NCBI GenBank assembly: GCA_029255685.2
Contig: CM055311.2
Location: forward strand, 2,528,269-2,592,268
Reading direction: 5' to 3'
Length of the DNA: 64,000 nucleotides
DNA from: Silene conica
Lineage: Eukaryota > Streptophyta > Magnoliopsida > Caryophyllales > Caryophyllaceae
The notes below the pieces were generated by a model. That model searched no databases, was not told the origin of the DNA, and was given only the letters and a program-made list of their open reading frames with translations. Positions within the stretch are counted from its first letter, which is position 1. Each line of letters opens with the position of its first letter. Shown here piece after piece: positions 11,101 through 21,952 of this stretch. A program made the position numbers and the translations under genes.

Positions 11101-13269
11101 TAGATACAATTTAATTTCCCTATGAATCTTTTGGATTTTTTTTATTTGTCTTAAAGTATGGAAAATAGATCTCGCGAAATTCCTCCCCTTAACTCTTATT
11201 TGTCATCCAAACAAAGGTATTCCAAATCTCCCACCGTTTATTTTCCATTCAAATCCATCCATCAAAAAATTAGGAGATTTGGAGAGAAAGCGATTGATCC
11301 CTCCATTTTCCCCTACAAGACAAATTATTTTCTTTTCGATAAACGGATGATTTGGAGATAGACAAAGTCACCTCCCCATTCCTCCTTCCCCTCCCTTTCC
11401 CATCTCCCCTTCCTTTCTCTCCACTTTTAGGCTATGTATAGATAGGGAGATTTAGAGGGAAATGGAGGGATGGAATTTCTCTTGTTTGGATACAATATTT
11501 AGAGGAAGGGAAATGAGGGGGGAAAGAAATGAGAGGATATATTTTCCCTCATTTAGTTCAAATTGTTTGTTTTCTTTCCTAAGCAGGTGAGATTTGGAAA
11601 GAAAACACAACTTCAAAGATTCATAGTTGTATGGAAAGTGTATTATTGTCATTATTCATCATATTCCATAATATCCTCCATACAATACATCATGTCCCTC
11701 TTTTATCCCTCACATTTCCCTCTTAAAATTTTTATTATCCAAACAACCACAATACCCCTCCCCTTCCCTCACCTCACCTCACCACCCTTTCCCTCCTAAA
11801 ATTGTATCCAAACACACCCTTATTATTCAAATTCATTCTCAAAGTGCGTTGGGTGTGTTTGGATTGAGTGATATATATATGGAGGAAAAGGAATTAAAAG
11901 AACGAGAAATTCAAGCCCTGATTTGCAAAATAAAGGGTTAGATTTGGAAGGAGGGGGAATTCATTTGCCTTCTATCAAACAAATTATTTTACCATATTTG
12001 ATGAACAGTTTTGTGGCACACCTTAAAACGTCAAGTGAAGACAAAATTAGAAGAAAAGAAACTATAAACTCTTTTGTAACCTATTTAATGAAAGATTTTC
12101 TAATTTGGTTTTTATTAGTTAGGCTCTTAATATGAATCCTATAAATTAGATCAATAATGTACGATTTGATAGATAGGAAAAAAAGGACTTTCTTGTTCTA
12201 TTATGTTTTAATTAATCTAAATTTATTGTCTATATTCTAAACTCATATTAAGGCGAGTAAATCTTTTGAGAGATCGTTTTTTAATAAGTTTATTGAGATA
12301 CTACTTTGCAATTCAAAGAAAGAATGGTTCTGTAAGCAATAAAATAGGTATCAATCATGATTAAGAATAAGCGAATACACTATATAAATAGGTATAAAAT
12401 AGAAGTGTTACTTTGGAGAATTGGTTACTTTGAAACACAATCGATAATAAACGGGTATAAAACAAAGATAAATGGGTAAGAAAGAATGATCTCTCAATAA
12501 TTTACTAGAGATGTTTTGCTTAAGTTTTAGAGCATCCAATAATGCTAAAGAGTTAGAACGGAGATGAACTCTTTCAATATAGTTGGAAGCTAAACATACA
12601 TATTGCATACATATGATACAAACTCAATGAACAACATAGAATAAAAATGGTGGACGAGTAGCTTACCTTCAATTTATGAGCCTCGGGTACGCTTGAAGCA
12701 GTTACAGAATTGTCGCTAAAGTAGGCCTCAGGACACCTCACCATAACGTCATTATCCCTACAGAAAGGCAACCAGTGGCGAGCGAAGTGAGCAGCTTCCA
12801 GGAACGCAAATAGGGTTACCTGAGACCCACCGTCATCGGACACGTAAATGGATAACTTCTCTGGCGGATAATCATACGCCATGACAGACAAGGCAGTGTT
12901 TACTGTCCCCATGGGAGGCTCCTTGTACGGGTCCGCCGTACATATGAATATGTCTATTGCTGGCAACTCCACCGCCCTCTCCCTTACTAAACTGTCGAGA
13001 TTTTCAGGGAATTCTTGGCGGCGGATAGGGCGGATGTGGAATGGTTGGGTGGTGGTCCATGTAAAGGCAAGGATGAGATCAGACAGAATGAGCAGGAGAT
13101 TAAGGGAGAGTGGGGAACTGAAGAGGGTATGTGTAACATGGCGGTACACAAGAGCTAGTATTGCTACTGCGTATACTGCCATGTATATGCGGCTTACGAT
13201 AGCTCGTCGGAGTGGCCTGTGAGAGTGGAGTGGAGTCGCAGAGGTGGTCATCTTATTTGAATTCTCCAT
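8139..13269 (-). CDS. cellulose synthase-like protein, CslG type, exons 1-3 (partial)
   Basis: Exons are 13269-12667, 8678-8538 and 8264-8139, all phase 0 with GT/AG borders, giving 290 residues without a stop. CslG proteins are membrane glycosyltransferases of the endomembrane system; some Caryophyllales members attach glucuronic acid to triterpenes during saponin synthesis (family knowledge, not shown here). Two membrane segments (about residues 27-46 and 54-73) precede EFPENL, the UDP-sugar-binding region FICTADPYKEPP (108-119) and the first catalytic aspartates DDGGS (145-149). Exon 2 carries KWSDTF and QNHPTVIQ; exon 3 carries PNLIYISREK and FKAGALNTL. DCD, TED and QxxRW, which the enzyme needs, are not found in the remaining 8.1 kb. 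Either exon 4 lies beyond the left edge behind a huge intron (the copia element would then be intronic) or the gene is a remnant. Intron 1 is about 4 kb, swollen by MITEs. Confidence 0.88.
9450..10278. mobile_element. PIF/Harbinger-like MITE in CslG intron 1
   Basis: The element starts GGGGCTGTTTGGTT and ends with the inverse of GGGGGTGTTTGGTT. It is flanked on both sides by TTA (9447-9449 and 10279-10281), the 3-bp target duplication of PIF/Harbinger elements. Its 829 bp carry no transposase frame, so it is non-autonomous. Confidence 0.75.
10561..10827 (-). mobile_element. TRIM-like miniature LTR retrotransposon
   Basis: Two direct repeats of about 75 bp (10561-10636 and 10753-10827) share CATCTCAACCAAAAC and CCAACTATTATTAATATTTC. 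Just inside the right copy the minus strand reads TGGTATTAGAGCC (10740-10752), a primer site for initiator-Met tRNA. A purine-rich GAGCGAGGGAGCG (minus strand, about 10635-10648) borders the left copy, where a polypurine tract is expected. At 267 bp with no coding capacity it fits a TRIM. No target duplication is visible. Confidence 0.55.
10828..12666. other. CslG intron 1 remainder, MITE fragments
   Basis: This is non-coding. Several pieces begin or end with GTGTTTGGAT or ATCCAAACAC-type sequence (about 10530, 11430, 11810, 11850), the terminal style of PIF or hAT MITEs, with purine-rich and pyrimidine-rich blocks between them (11380-11530, 11750-11810). I could not pair ends with target duplications, so elements are not split out. 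The last 500 bp before exon 1 show nothing recognisable. Confidence 0.5.
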
Positions 13270-13348
13270 GTCCAGCCAACAATTTCCCTCACCACACTAG
13301 CACTCTGCTATTAATAAGTGTAGTTACAAATTTAACGACTTTTCATTC

Positions 13349-13354
13349 TATATA
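13349..13354 (-). promoter_or_regulatory. possible TATA box of the CslG gene
   Basis: TATATA in CTCTATATAGA lies about 80 bp upstream of the start codon at 13269, a usual plant distance. The core is nearly palindromic, so direction comes only from the gene. Confidence 0.4.
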
Positions 13355-13369
13355 GAGTATACCGTATAT

Positions 13370-13925
13370 TGTATGATGCAGACGTACTGTTGATTAGCAA
13401 GTTTAGAAGATTGTAACAGCCGTGGTCTAAAATTTTAGGGACCAAATAATTTGTCCCCTAATACAAAGCCCATGATACAAAGCGTCTTGTTTGTAATTGA
13501 TCGGTCACAAGCTAAAAATATATATTGTCTCTTTTATAATAAGCCAAGTGTGAGAAATGAAGCACCAATAAATAGTGTCACTTGCCGACTTGCATATTGT
13601 GAAATAGACTATCATTTTTCAACTTGTGACGGATATTGTTCATCTTCAACTGAAATTCACCCCGTAATAAGGGTCAATTAATAAAAACATCATTTTACGT
13701 ATCAACAACATAAAATTAGATCCTTTTATATGGATTTTTTTTAAACAATTACAATTTTACACAATCATTACTTTCAAAGCTTTACCACAATTCTTATTCC
13801 GACAACAAAAAAACAAGAATTTTCCAATAAAATATTATAAAATTTCCTTTAATATTAATATAAATTTCTTGTTTTACCTTTCATTTAAATCATTTAACCA
13901 TTCCCTATTACATATTGTAAAGAAG
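13370..13925. other. CslG upstream region, non-coding
   Basis: No gene was recognised. Around 13490-13680 there are GTGACGGATATT-like words also seen in the MITE family at 41133 and 41976, suggesting a decayed relative. The rest is AT-rich. Confidence 0.4.
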
Positions 13926-14127
13926 TGTAGTTCTCCATTGTTGGTGTATTCATTAGCTTGAGGTTGTTGTGGGTGAGTTAGTTATAGAGAGAGAATATAG
14001 AGATAAGAGAGATAAATTGTATTTAGAAGAAATAAGTAATTCTTTTACAATCATATGCTATTTATATTGTAAGTAACTCTAACAACTTAGTCAAATCTAC
14101 ATGATATTGACTTGTATATAATTCACA
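13926..14127 (-). repeat. 3' LTR of the second copia fragment
   Basis: About 202 bp begin TGTGAATTATATAC and end CA on the minus strand, preceded by the purine tract TTGAAGGGGGA (14128-14138). A TATAAATA-type motif is present near 14050. There is no partner LTR in the window to confirm the edges. Confidence 0.6.
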
Positions 14128-14282
14128 TCCCCCTTCAAGCTAGACTCTGTTTGTTGCTTCAGAGTCCAAGCTTGTCAATGAGGAAATTATGTTGTGAACC
14201 CAATGCTTTGGTCATTATATCTGCAAGTTGTAGCCTGTTCTGATATGTTGAGTGTATAAGAAGCCTTACTGTAGCTTATCTC

Positions 14283-15088
14283 TTACATAGTGGCAATCTC
14301 CAAATGTTTAGTCCTTTCATGGAACACATGATTGTGTGCAATATGTTGAGCTGCCTGATTATCACAGAAAAGAGGAATAGGTGTTGGAATATGAACTTGT
14401 AGATCTATCAGAAGATTACAAACCCAGACCATCTCAGAAGTTGTGAAGGACATGCTTCTGTATTTTGCTTCTGTAGAGCTTTTACTCACAGTCTTCTGCT
14501 TCTTCGTTTTCCAGGAAATCAATGAATCACCAAGAAATATACAGTAATCACTCAAAGATTTAGCTGAGAAAGCACATTGTACCCAATCAGAATCACTGTA
14601 GGCAGCAACTGTGAGTAAGTTCCAGCAGGATAAAATAAACCTGTGTTGATGGTGTTCTTCAAAAACGTTATAACATGCATAGCTGCTTGCATATAAGGAA
14701 CCCTGGGCTGTTGGAGGAACTGACTTAAATGTTGAGTAGAGTATGAGATGTCAGGTCTAGTCATATTTAAGTAGACTAAACTACAACCAAACGTCTATAT
14801 TGCTCAGGATTCTCCAAAATTTCTCATGTATCAGTAGATAGCTTTAATCCGTTTGACATAGGAAATTCAGTAATCTCCAATGTTCATATCTTGTATAATA
14901 TTCAATGTAAACTTTCTTTGACTTAACAACAATCCTGTATCTTTTCTTGCAATCTCTAACCCAAGGAAATATCTCATGGGACAAAGATCCTTGATTGGGA
15001 ATGCTTCATGTAAAACAACCTTTAATTCTTCAATTTATGTTACTGATTCTCCTGTTAGCAATACATCATCAACATAAACCAATGTTAT
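14283..15088 (-). pseudogene. copia RT/RNase H remnant
   Basis: From the right edge the minus strand encodes an RT palm piece (LVYVDDVLLTGES), then a stop, then RYFLGLEIAR and further RT sequence. Segment 14552-14764 gives MTRPDISYSTQHLSQFL, the connection region. Segment 14283-14555 gives RNase H (SDYCIFLGDSLISWKTKKQ, SSTEAKYRS, FCDNQAAQHIAHN). Stops and frame changes separate the pieces. It would have copied and degraded the element's RNA template. Confidence 0.88.
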
Positions 15089-16040
15089 TGTAACATCCCG
15101 TATTTTCGTAAATTATATTTTAAAGGTTTTAAATTATTTTTACGGAATAAAATAATATTTTAATATTTATTGTGAAAGTATTTAAAATAATCCGTTAAGA
15201 TCCGTCTTAAGAACCTTAAGTCCTTAAGACGAAATAACTTGGCAAGTTAAATCTGACTCATGAAACCCGTTCACATTCAAAGGTCCGTTTTCATTAAACG
15301 GAAAAGGACAATTAAAACCCTAAACCCATTGTGTTATGTCGACATAATCATTCTTCACAAATAACAAACACTGCTTCCTTATTTCTCATTTCTCCTTCAA
15401 ACTTTCAAGCTTCAAATCGATTTTCAGTCATCATCCGATTTCCAAACCAAGGCATGTTATACATTTATGAAATCCTCTCAAAATTCACAAGACACCTATC
15501 ACTTTCAATTTCCATTTCGTCCAACTTGAAAAATGGACTGTTTTTGGTAGAATTCGATTTTAGCTTCTCATAATCGTTTTTCATGTTGTAGGAGAAGGTT
15601 TAGAGGATCCTGACGTGGATAGTTACGTGATTGAAGAGGAGCTAGGAGCATAACCGCTTTAGAGGTGATGATAATGAGAAACTCGGCCTTTATTTGTGAT
15701 ATTAGCATGTTTCATGACTTTGATGATATTAGTTTCTGATTTTGTACATAGTAATTGTTGTTGAGACCTAGAATCATGCTAGGAATACATGGGAATGACT
15801 TTCACATGCTTTGATTGTGTTTCATATGCTTAGATGTTGATTTTCAGAAATTCTATGCTTAAGACGAATATAAAGTATGAGCTTAATGTGGCGTAATTGT
15901 GGAAATAGATACTTGCTTTTGATGCATATATATGAGTCTTATAGATGCTGGGTAATGTATATGAGTTGCAATTTTGGAAGTTTGGATTCGATTTGTGAAG
16001 TTTAGGATTTCATTCGTGAAGTTGCGATTTTCGTGCAGGG

Positions 16041-16436
16041 GCTCTGAGCCGGTAGGCTGACCGGCAGTCGGTCGCCCGGCTCAGAGTCGGGGTTGATTGT
16101 TTTGAATGCTCTGAAATTTGTGAAGGAATTCTGAGCCGGCAGGTCGGCCGCCGGTCGACCGGCTCAGAATCCCTTCTTGGTTTTGGGAAAATTTAAGAAA
16201 GGCTATGGGAGGGACTCCCAGCCGGCAGACCGGCAGACGGTCCACCGGCTGAGAGCCTCTTCCTTCGTATTGTTGATTTTTAGTAGGCTTGTGGGAAGAG
16301 ACTCCCAGCCGGCAGGCCGGCAGACGGTCCACCGGCTGAGAGCCTATTTTCCTTGTTCTTTCAGATTTCAAAGATGGCATGGGAAGGGACTCCCAGCCGA
16401 CTGACCGGCAGACGGTCCCAGACCGGCTGAGAGCCC
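16041..16436. repeat. five GC-rich hairpin repeats inside the gypsy LTR
   Basis: Five units, roughly 85-90 bp apart (starting near 16042, 16130, 16215, 16303 and 16390), each hold a GC-rich core with inverted ends such as CTCTGAGCCGG...CCGGCTCAGAG. Later units begin TCCCAGCCGGC and close CCGGCTGAGAGCC. The cores stand out in an AT-rich LTR. Open frames across this stretch are by-products of the repeat. Confidence 0.85.
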
Positions 16437-16724
16437 TTGTTCTCATTAAACAGTTTTCAACTTTTGAATGGTTAATCGGTTTTGTTTGAGATTCGTTCCG
16501 TGTACCTTATATGTGTGTTTGAGGTCCCCGGAGGATGGGCGACACTATATTGGGTTCGGGAATGGAGAGAGGATAGAGACCCCCCGGTTGGGCAACCGAA
16601 AGGGAAGCCGGCTCTCCCCCAACTTAGTTCCCGGGATCAATTAAGTGTTGTTTAGAGGTATAAGAGATAAGAACTAAGGATTAGTTATTGAATTGAATGC
16701 TATTGTAGTGATGCGTGTTAAGTT

Positions 16725-17345
16725 ATGCGTTGAGATGTCGCCTCTGAACTTAATACGTAGATTGTTTGCAAAATATAGGGGTATGCGTTGAGATGTCGCC
16801 TCTGAGCCCTATATGTGTATGTTTGTCATGTATGGGGGTATGCGTTGAGATGTCGCCTCTAAGCCATATACGTGTTTGGTTGTCGTGTCTAGGGTATGCG
16901 TTGAGATGTCGCCTCTGAGCCCAAACATGTTTGAGTGATCGCGTCAGGACATGCCTTAAGTTGGCCTCTGAGTCTGACGAGTAGAGCAACTGCACAACGG
17001 GGCAGTCAGGTTGTAATACCTTACCCGGGGTGCAGGTGTTGATGCTAGGTCATGCGTTGAGTTATCGCCTCTGAGTCTAGTGTCTTGTGATGTAGTAAGG
17101 AAACATGCGTTGAGTTGTCGCCTCTGAGTTCCTTACTTGTGATTGTGAATTTGGATGCTAGTCCATGCGTTGAGTTGTCGCCTCTGAGTCTAGTGTCTTG
17201 TTGAGTAGTAGGTCCATGCGTTGAGTTGTCGCCTCTGAGTCCTTACTTGAGATTGTGAATTTGGTATCTAGGTTATGCGTTAAGATGTCGCCTCTGAACC
17301 TTTATACTTGCTGATTGTTTGGTATTTAGGTCATGTCTTAAGTTG
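16725..17345. repeat. tandem array of 50-60 bp units in the gypsy LTR
   Basis: The word ATGCGTTGAG(A/T)TGTCGCCTCTGA recurs with variation at 16725, 16783, 16840, 16896, 16951, 17052, 17105, 17165, 17216, 17275 and 17333. One longer spacer interrupts the array near 17000-17050. Unit sequence drifts from first to last. Confidence 0.88.
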
Positions 17346-18087
17346 ACCGCTGAACCTTATACTTGTTGAGTTTTATCTACTTGCCTAGAGTTGGTACAGT
17401 GTCAGATATAGATGTTGATATTGATGAGTATAATACTTTGATTATGGTTTTGTTCATCCAAGGCATTGGATGACTCTTTAGTCAGTTTCGTAAATAGTTT
17501 GGACTGAAAGACCCCCCGGCCGGGCAACCGGAAGGGAAACCGGCTCTCCTTCCAAATGGTTTCCGAAGTTGGTTGAGAGCCTTGCCTAGTAATTGCATGA
17601 TGATATGAGATTCAGATATTGAGATTTGTATGCTTCACATGTTTATATATGTTGGAGTATTCTGTTTGTATTTCTGTGTTACGTGTCGTTACAAAAGGTG
17701 GCTAGGAGAACTCTAGTCACTCCCCACTGATTGTGGCGTACATGTTTACATGTATGTAAGTACATGCAGGAGGTTGGCAGCGGTTGTTGAGAGCTAGCGA
17801 GCGATGATCCGCTTATCATCGATTGACTTTACACACTTCGTTAGCTAGACTCTAGACTTTTGATACAGTTACTGTTTTGAGTGCCTGTAGGGATGTACCA
17901 TCCCAGGCTATTGTATATATTTTACTTCAGTACTTAGATAGTTATACTTATCTATTTCTGTTTATATTAGTTTCAGTTTCAGTTTTAATTCACCTTGCAT
18001 GTTAGTTATGTTAAAAAGTTTTAATTCCGCTGTATTTTTAGTACTTTGTATGATTTTTATTTCCGCTTTCGCGAGGGGTTTTACAGT

Positions 18088-18099
18088 TGGTATCAGAGC
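18088..18099 (+). other. primer-binding site of the gypsy element
   Basis: TGGTATCAGAGC lies two bases after the LTR end and complements the 3' end of initiator-Met tRNA. Confidence 0.9.
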
Positions 18100-20283
18100 A
18101 TTATTGCTCCCGACGCACTCATGTGACCCCCAACCTTAACTTGACCATATAAATAAATAATGAATAAGAGATGGGGTAGATCTAAGGATTTATATTGTAG
18201 TCTATTTGTGATTGCTAATTGCTAAGTTAACACTTGTTTTTCTTTTGAAGGATGGTGATGACCACGGCTGCTGAGAATACTATAATGCAAGAACTTCATC
18301 AGTTGCTTGAGAACCAAAGACAGCAGGCAGAGACTGTTCCTCCTCCTCCTCCACCAGGCAATGAGGCCAACCGGCCTGGTAGCTTCTCTTGGATAGCATC
18401 ACAGATGTCCAGGAGCCACGTGAAGACTTATGGAGGCGAGGTTGATCCGGTAGCTCTTACCGAGTGGTTCCGTGAGATGCAGAAGAGCTTCACCATGTAC
18501 TCGGTAGGCAGAGAGGATAGAGTGCGGCTAGCCACTCACTTTTTGACCTTGGAGGCCGACAGATGGTGGGCATACTGGACCGACTTTCATTCTGGACCCT
18601 TTATTTGACTGGGAGGCTTTTAAGGATAAGCTCGAGACGAGATTTTATCCTAAGGAGCTTAGATCACAGAGGCTTAAGGAGTTCATGGACTTGAAGCAGG
18701 GAAAGATGTCCGTTCAGGAGTTCACCGACAGATTTAACCAGCTTGCACATTTTGCATCGAGATTTGTGAGGGATGAGGCTGAGAGACTTTACTTCTATCG
18801 GGGGAAGTTGGGGCCACACATCGAGAGTATGGTCCGCCGTGACTCGACTTCTTTCGTTGAGGTTTATGATGATGCTATTTGGGCAGAGAGTTCCATTCGA
18901 GCTATAGATGCTGAGACCCGAGTTGTTGCTGCTAGTGTGACTTCACACCAGAGATCCATCTACCAAGGGAAGAGACCGTTTGTTCCATCCACTTCTTCTC
19001 CTTCTTCTCAGAAGAAGCGATTTGAGAGGTTCTCTGCACCTCTTGCTAAGACTATTGTTCACTCGGATACTGCTCTTGGTGTTTGCCGCCGTTGTGGTAA
19101 ACCACCTCATCCGGGTTTTGACTATTTCAAGAATGCCTACAAGTGTTATACTTGTAATAGATTTGGGCATAGATCCTTTGATTGTCCTGAGAGGAACACC
19201 GCACTTGGCAAGGCTGCCACTGCTGCTGCAGCGACTAGAGGAGGTAAGGCTAAGGGGAAGATCTTCGTGATGACCAGGGCAGAGGCTGAGGCTCATCCAG
19301 ATATCGTTGCCGGTATCTTTTTTGTTCTTGGCGCTGAGTGCCTGATTTTATTTGATACTGGTGCTTCTCTATCATTCATATCGACCGAGTTTGGCGACAG
19401 ACTAGCTCTAGAGTCTTCTGTTGTTGAGGAGACTTCTATCTCATTGCCTTCGGGAGATGTTTTCTCCTGCTCTTCTTCCCATAGGGATGTTCCGATTATT
19501 ATTGGTCAAGCCACATTTCCAGCGGACTTACTGAGATTTCCTCTCGAGGAATTTGACATTATCCTCGGTATGGATTGGTTATCGCGATACCATGCTCGCT
19601 TCGAGTATCGCGACCAAAAAATCTGCTTGAGGACTTCTTCAGGAGTTCGTGTTTCCTATAGGGGAACTCGCCCTAAAAAGGGTGTTCGTGTTATTTCTTC
19701 AATGAAAGCTTCTCATCTTCTAAGGAAGGGTTGCCAAGCCTTCCTGTGTGTTGTTTCAGCTGCAAAGACATCGTTACCGAAGCTTGAGGATGTAGCTATT
19801 GTTCGTGAGTTTCCAGATGTTTTCCCAGAAGAGTTGCCAGGGATACCGCCTGAGAGAGATGTGGAGTTTACCATTGAGGTTGTTCCAGGTACCAGACCTA
19901 TATCTAAGGCTCCCTACCGTATGTCTCCACCTGAGTTGAAAGAGTTGAAGCAGCAATTGGAGGAGATGATTGAGAAGGGATTCATTAGACCGAGTGCTTC
20001 TCCTTGGGGTGCTTCAGTTCTTTTCGTCAAGAAGAAAGATGGTTCCATGAGACTTTGCATTGATTATAGGGAATTGAACAGAGTTACAGTGAAGAACAGA
20101 TATCTTTTGCCTAGGATTGATGACTTATTTGATCAGCTTAGAGGTGCTTCCAGATTTTCAAAGATTGACCTTCGTTCCAGTTTTCATCAGATTCCAGTGA
20201 GAGAGGCTGATATTGCGAAGACTGCTTTCCGTACCAGATATGGGCACTTTGAGTTCGTTGTCATGCCTTTTGGTTTGACGAAT

Positions 20284-21920
20284 TGTAATACCCCATAAAT
20301 TAGCCTCGGTCAAAGGTAATCAAACCATGATTAATACAAGTATTTCAAGGTTAATGTTTATAAAGTATTTTATATAAACTGTTATTATTTTATAAATCGT
20401 ATTTCTACGATTATTTTTGTATTGCACAATCTTTTGATAATTGATGAGTATTTCATAAAGTGACATTTTATTTGTATTTCCTTAATTTTAATAATATATT
20501 TGTAATTAAATATATTTCCTATATTTAATTTATTTCCCGTCTACACTTAATTTCTATATTTTATTTAAAGTCGTAATTGTTTTATATTATTACCAAGATG
20601 AGGTATATTAATTTATACATTATTGTAAAGTATTTGCTAGTTGTTATTATTCGCAATAAGTATTTTCTATTTATAGTAGGTTTATATTTAAATTATACTT
20701 AGTTATGTGTAATTGTTAATTTTATGTTACGAGTCGGGAACGGAGTATAAATCCGTGAGAAACGTATTGGGCATGGGCTCGACTAGACCATGTGAACCGT
20801 GTGTATGCAAGCCCAAACCTAGTATGCTCACCCTTATACTCCAAACCCCATAACACCTACCATCGACATATTACAACCTATACAAACCTCTACCATCGAC
20901 TTGTTAAACCCTAATACCCTATATGTTATCCGCCTCCCTTCACCAACGACACCGAAACCCTACCACCGTGAGATTTGGGGAAGAACAAAAGATAAAGAAA
21001 GCAAACACTCAACAACATCTATGGTTTCCACCCCTTGCACGAAGGTAACTTTAACACCCTATTTTTGCTTTTTCAGACCATCGAGTTGGTGTTTCATGAT
21101 CATACGTAATCCTTGTAGTGTCCTTAACATACTTATCGTCTTTGAAACACCATAGGACCACCTTAATTGTTGTAACAGTGACCGTGAATTGTCGACAATG
21201 CAGTGTTTTTGTTACTCTGTTTTGTTAGTTCTGTTTATTTAAATCGTGTTTCGTGGTCCAATTTGTGTTGCGAGATCATGGGTACGGGTAGTGGGGTGTT
21301 GGTAGGATGGTTTGGTGGTGAGTTAGTGGTGTGTGGTGGACGGGAGAGTCGCTGCTAGTGGTCGGATTGAGGGGCTGCAGAAGGTACAGGAACAAGGGCA
21401 GGGGCGTTTGTGTTTGTGTGCGTGTGAGGGGACGGGTTGTGACGGCTATCTCAGGGAATTTTGTGAGGGTCGAAGCCTAGTTTAAGACACCAAGGAGTCG
21501 GGGGTAGTGTGTAGTGCCGAGGGTGGTATTAGGTGGTGGCTACCGTAGTGGTTTTGGGTGGTTACGGGTAGGCTGCAGTAGGTTGTCGTGAGAATAGAGT
21601 GAGTCGGGTGCGCGGAAATACAGAGCATTAGAATGGGTGTGCAGGCGGTTTAGAGGGGTTATGGTGGTGGCTGTAGTGGCTGCCCACGGTGGCCCAAGAG
21701 TGGAAGTTGTAGTTGGTAGTACGAAATTTAGGTTGGGACCAGTAGTGACGGTTGTCGGGGACCGGACTGGCCGGTAGTGGTGGCGTCGGGAAAAGGGTCT
21801 GCAGCAGACCTGTTATCCGCGTGATATCGTGGTCTGAGTTGGTTACTTAACTTTATGCGTTAATGTTGTTTTGTCATGACATGTATTAATGTATGTTATT
21901 ATTATTATATATCCTTATCC

Positions 21921-21952
<32 letters not shown>

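Larger units (their letters stand above)
13926..15088 (-). mobile_element. 3' fragment of a second copia retrotransposon
   Basis: The minus strand carries part of RT, RNase H, a polypurine tract and an LTR. The right side is cut at 15088 exactly where the gypsy LTR begins, so the gypsy element inserted into this older copy. The 5' remainder of this element is not seen elsewhere in the window. Confidence 0.85.
15089..18085 (+). repeat. 5' LTR of the gypsy element
   Basis: About 2997 bp run from TGTAACATCCCG to GGGGTTTTACA, so the ends are TG...CA with a short inverted terminal match (TGTAA/TTACA). The LTR contains two unusual arrays described separately (16041-16436 and 16725-17345) and a duplicated GC-rich block (about 16576-16617 and 17510-17550). 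A diverged minus-strand relative lies at 58807-60574. Confidence 0.85.

Noticed and set aside
16081..16446. Open frames of 75-121 codons on both strands in the GC-rich repeats
   Set aside because: They follow the tandem hairpin units and read as repeated low-complexity peptides in several frames, which is a repeat artefact.
16028..17345. CRISPR-like regular repeats
   Set aside because: Units are inside a plant LTR, drift in sequence and length, and have no unique spacers of constant size; no Cas genes exist.
18943..19296. Alternative frames in the gypsy gag-protease region
   Set aside because: They overlap the frame carrying the zinc knuckle and DTGAS protease motif and are biased by Ser/Arg codons.
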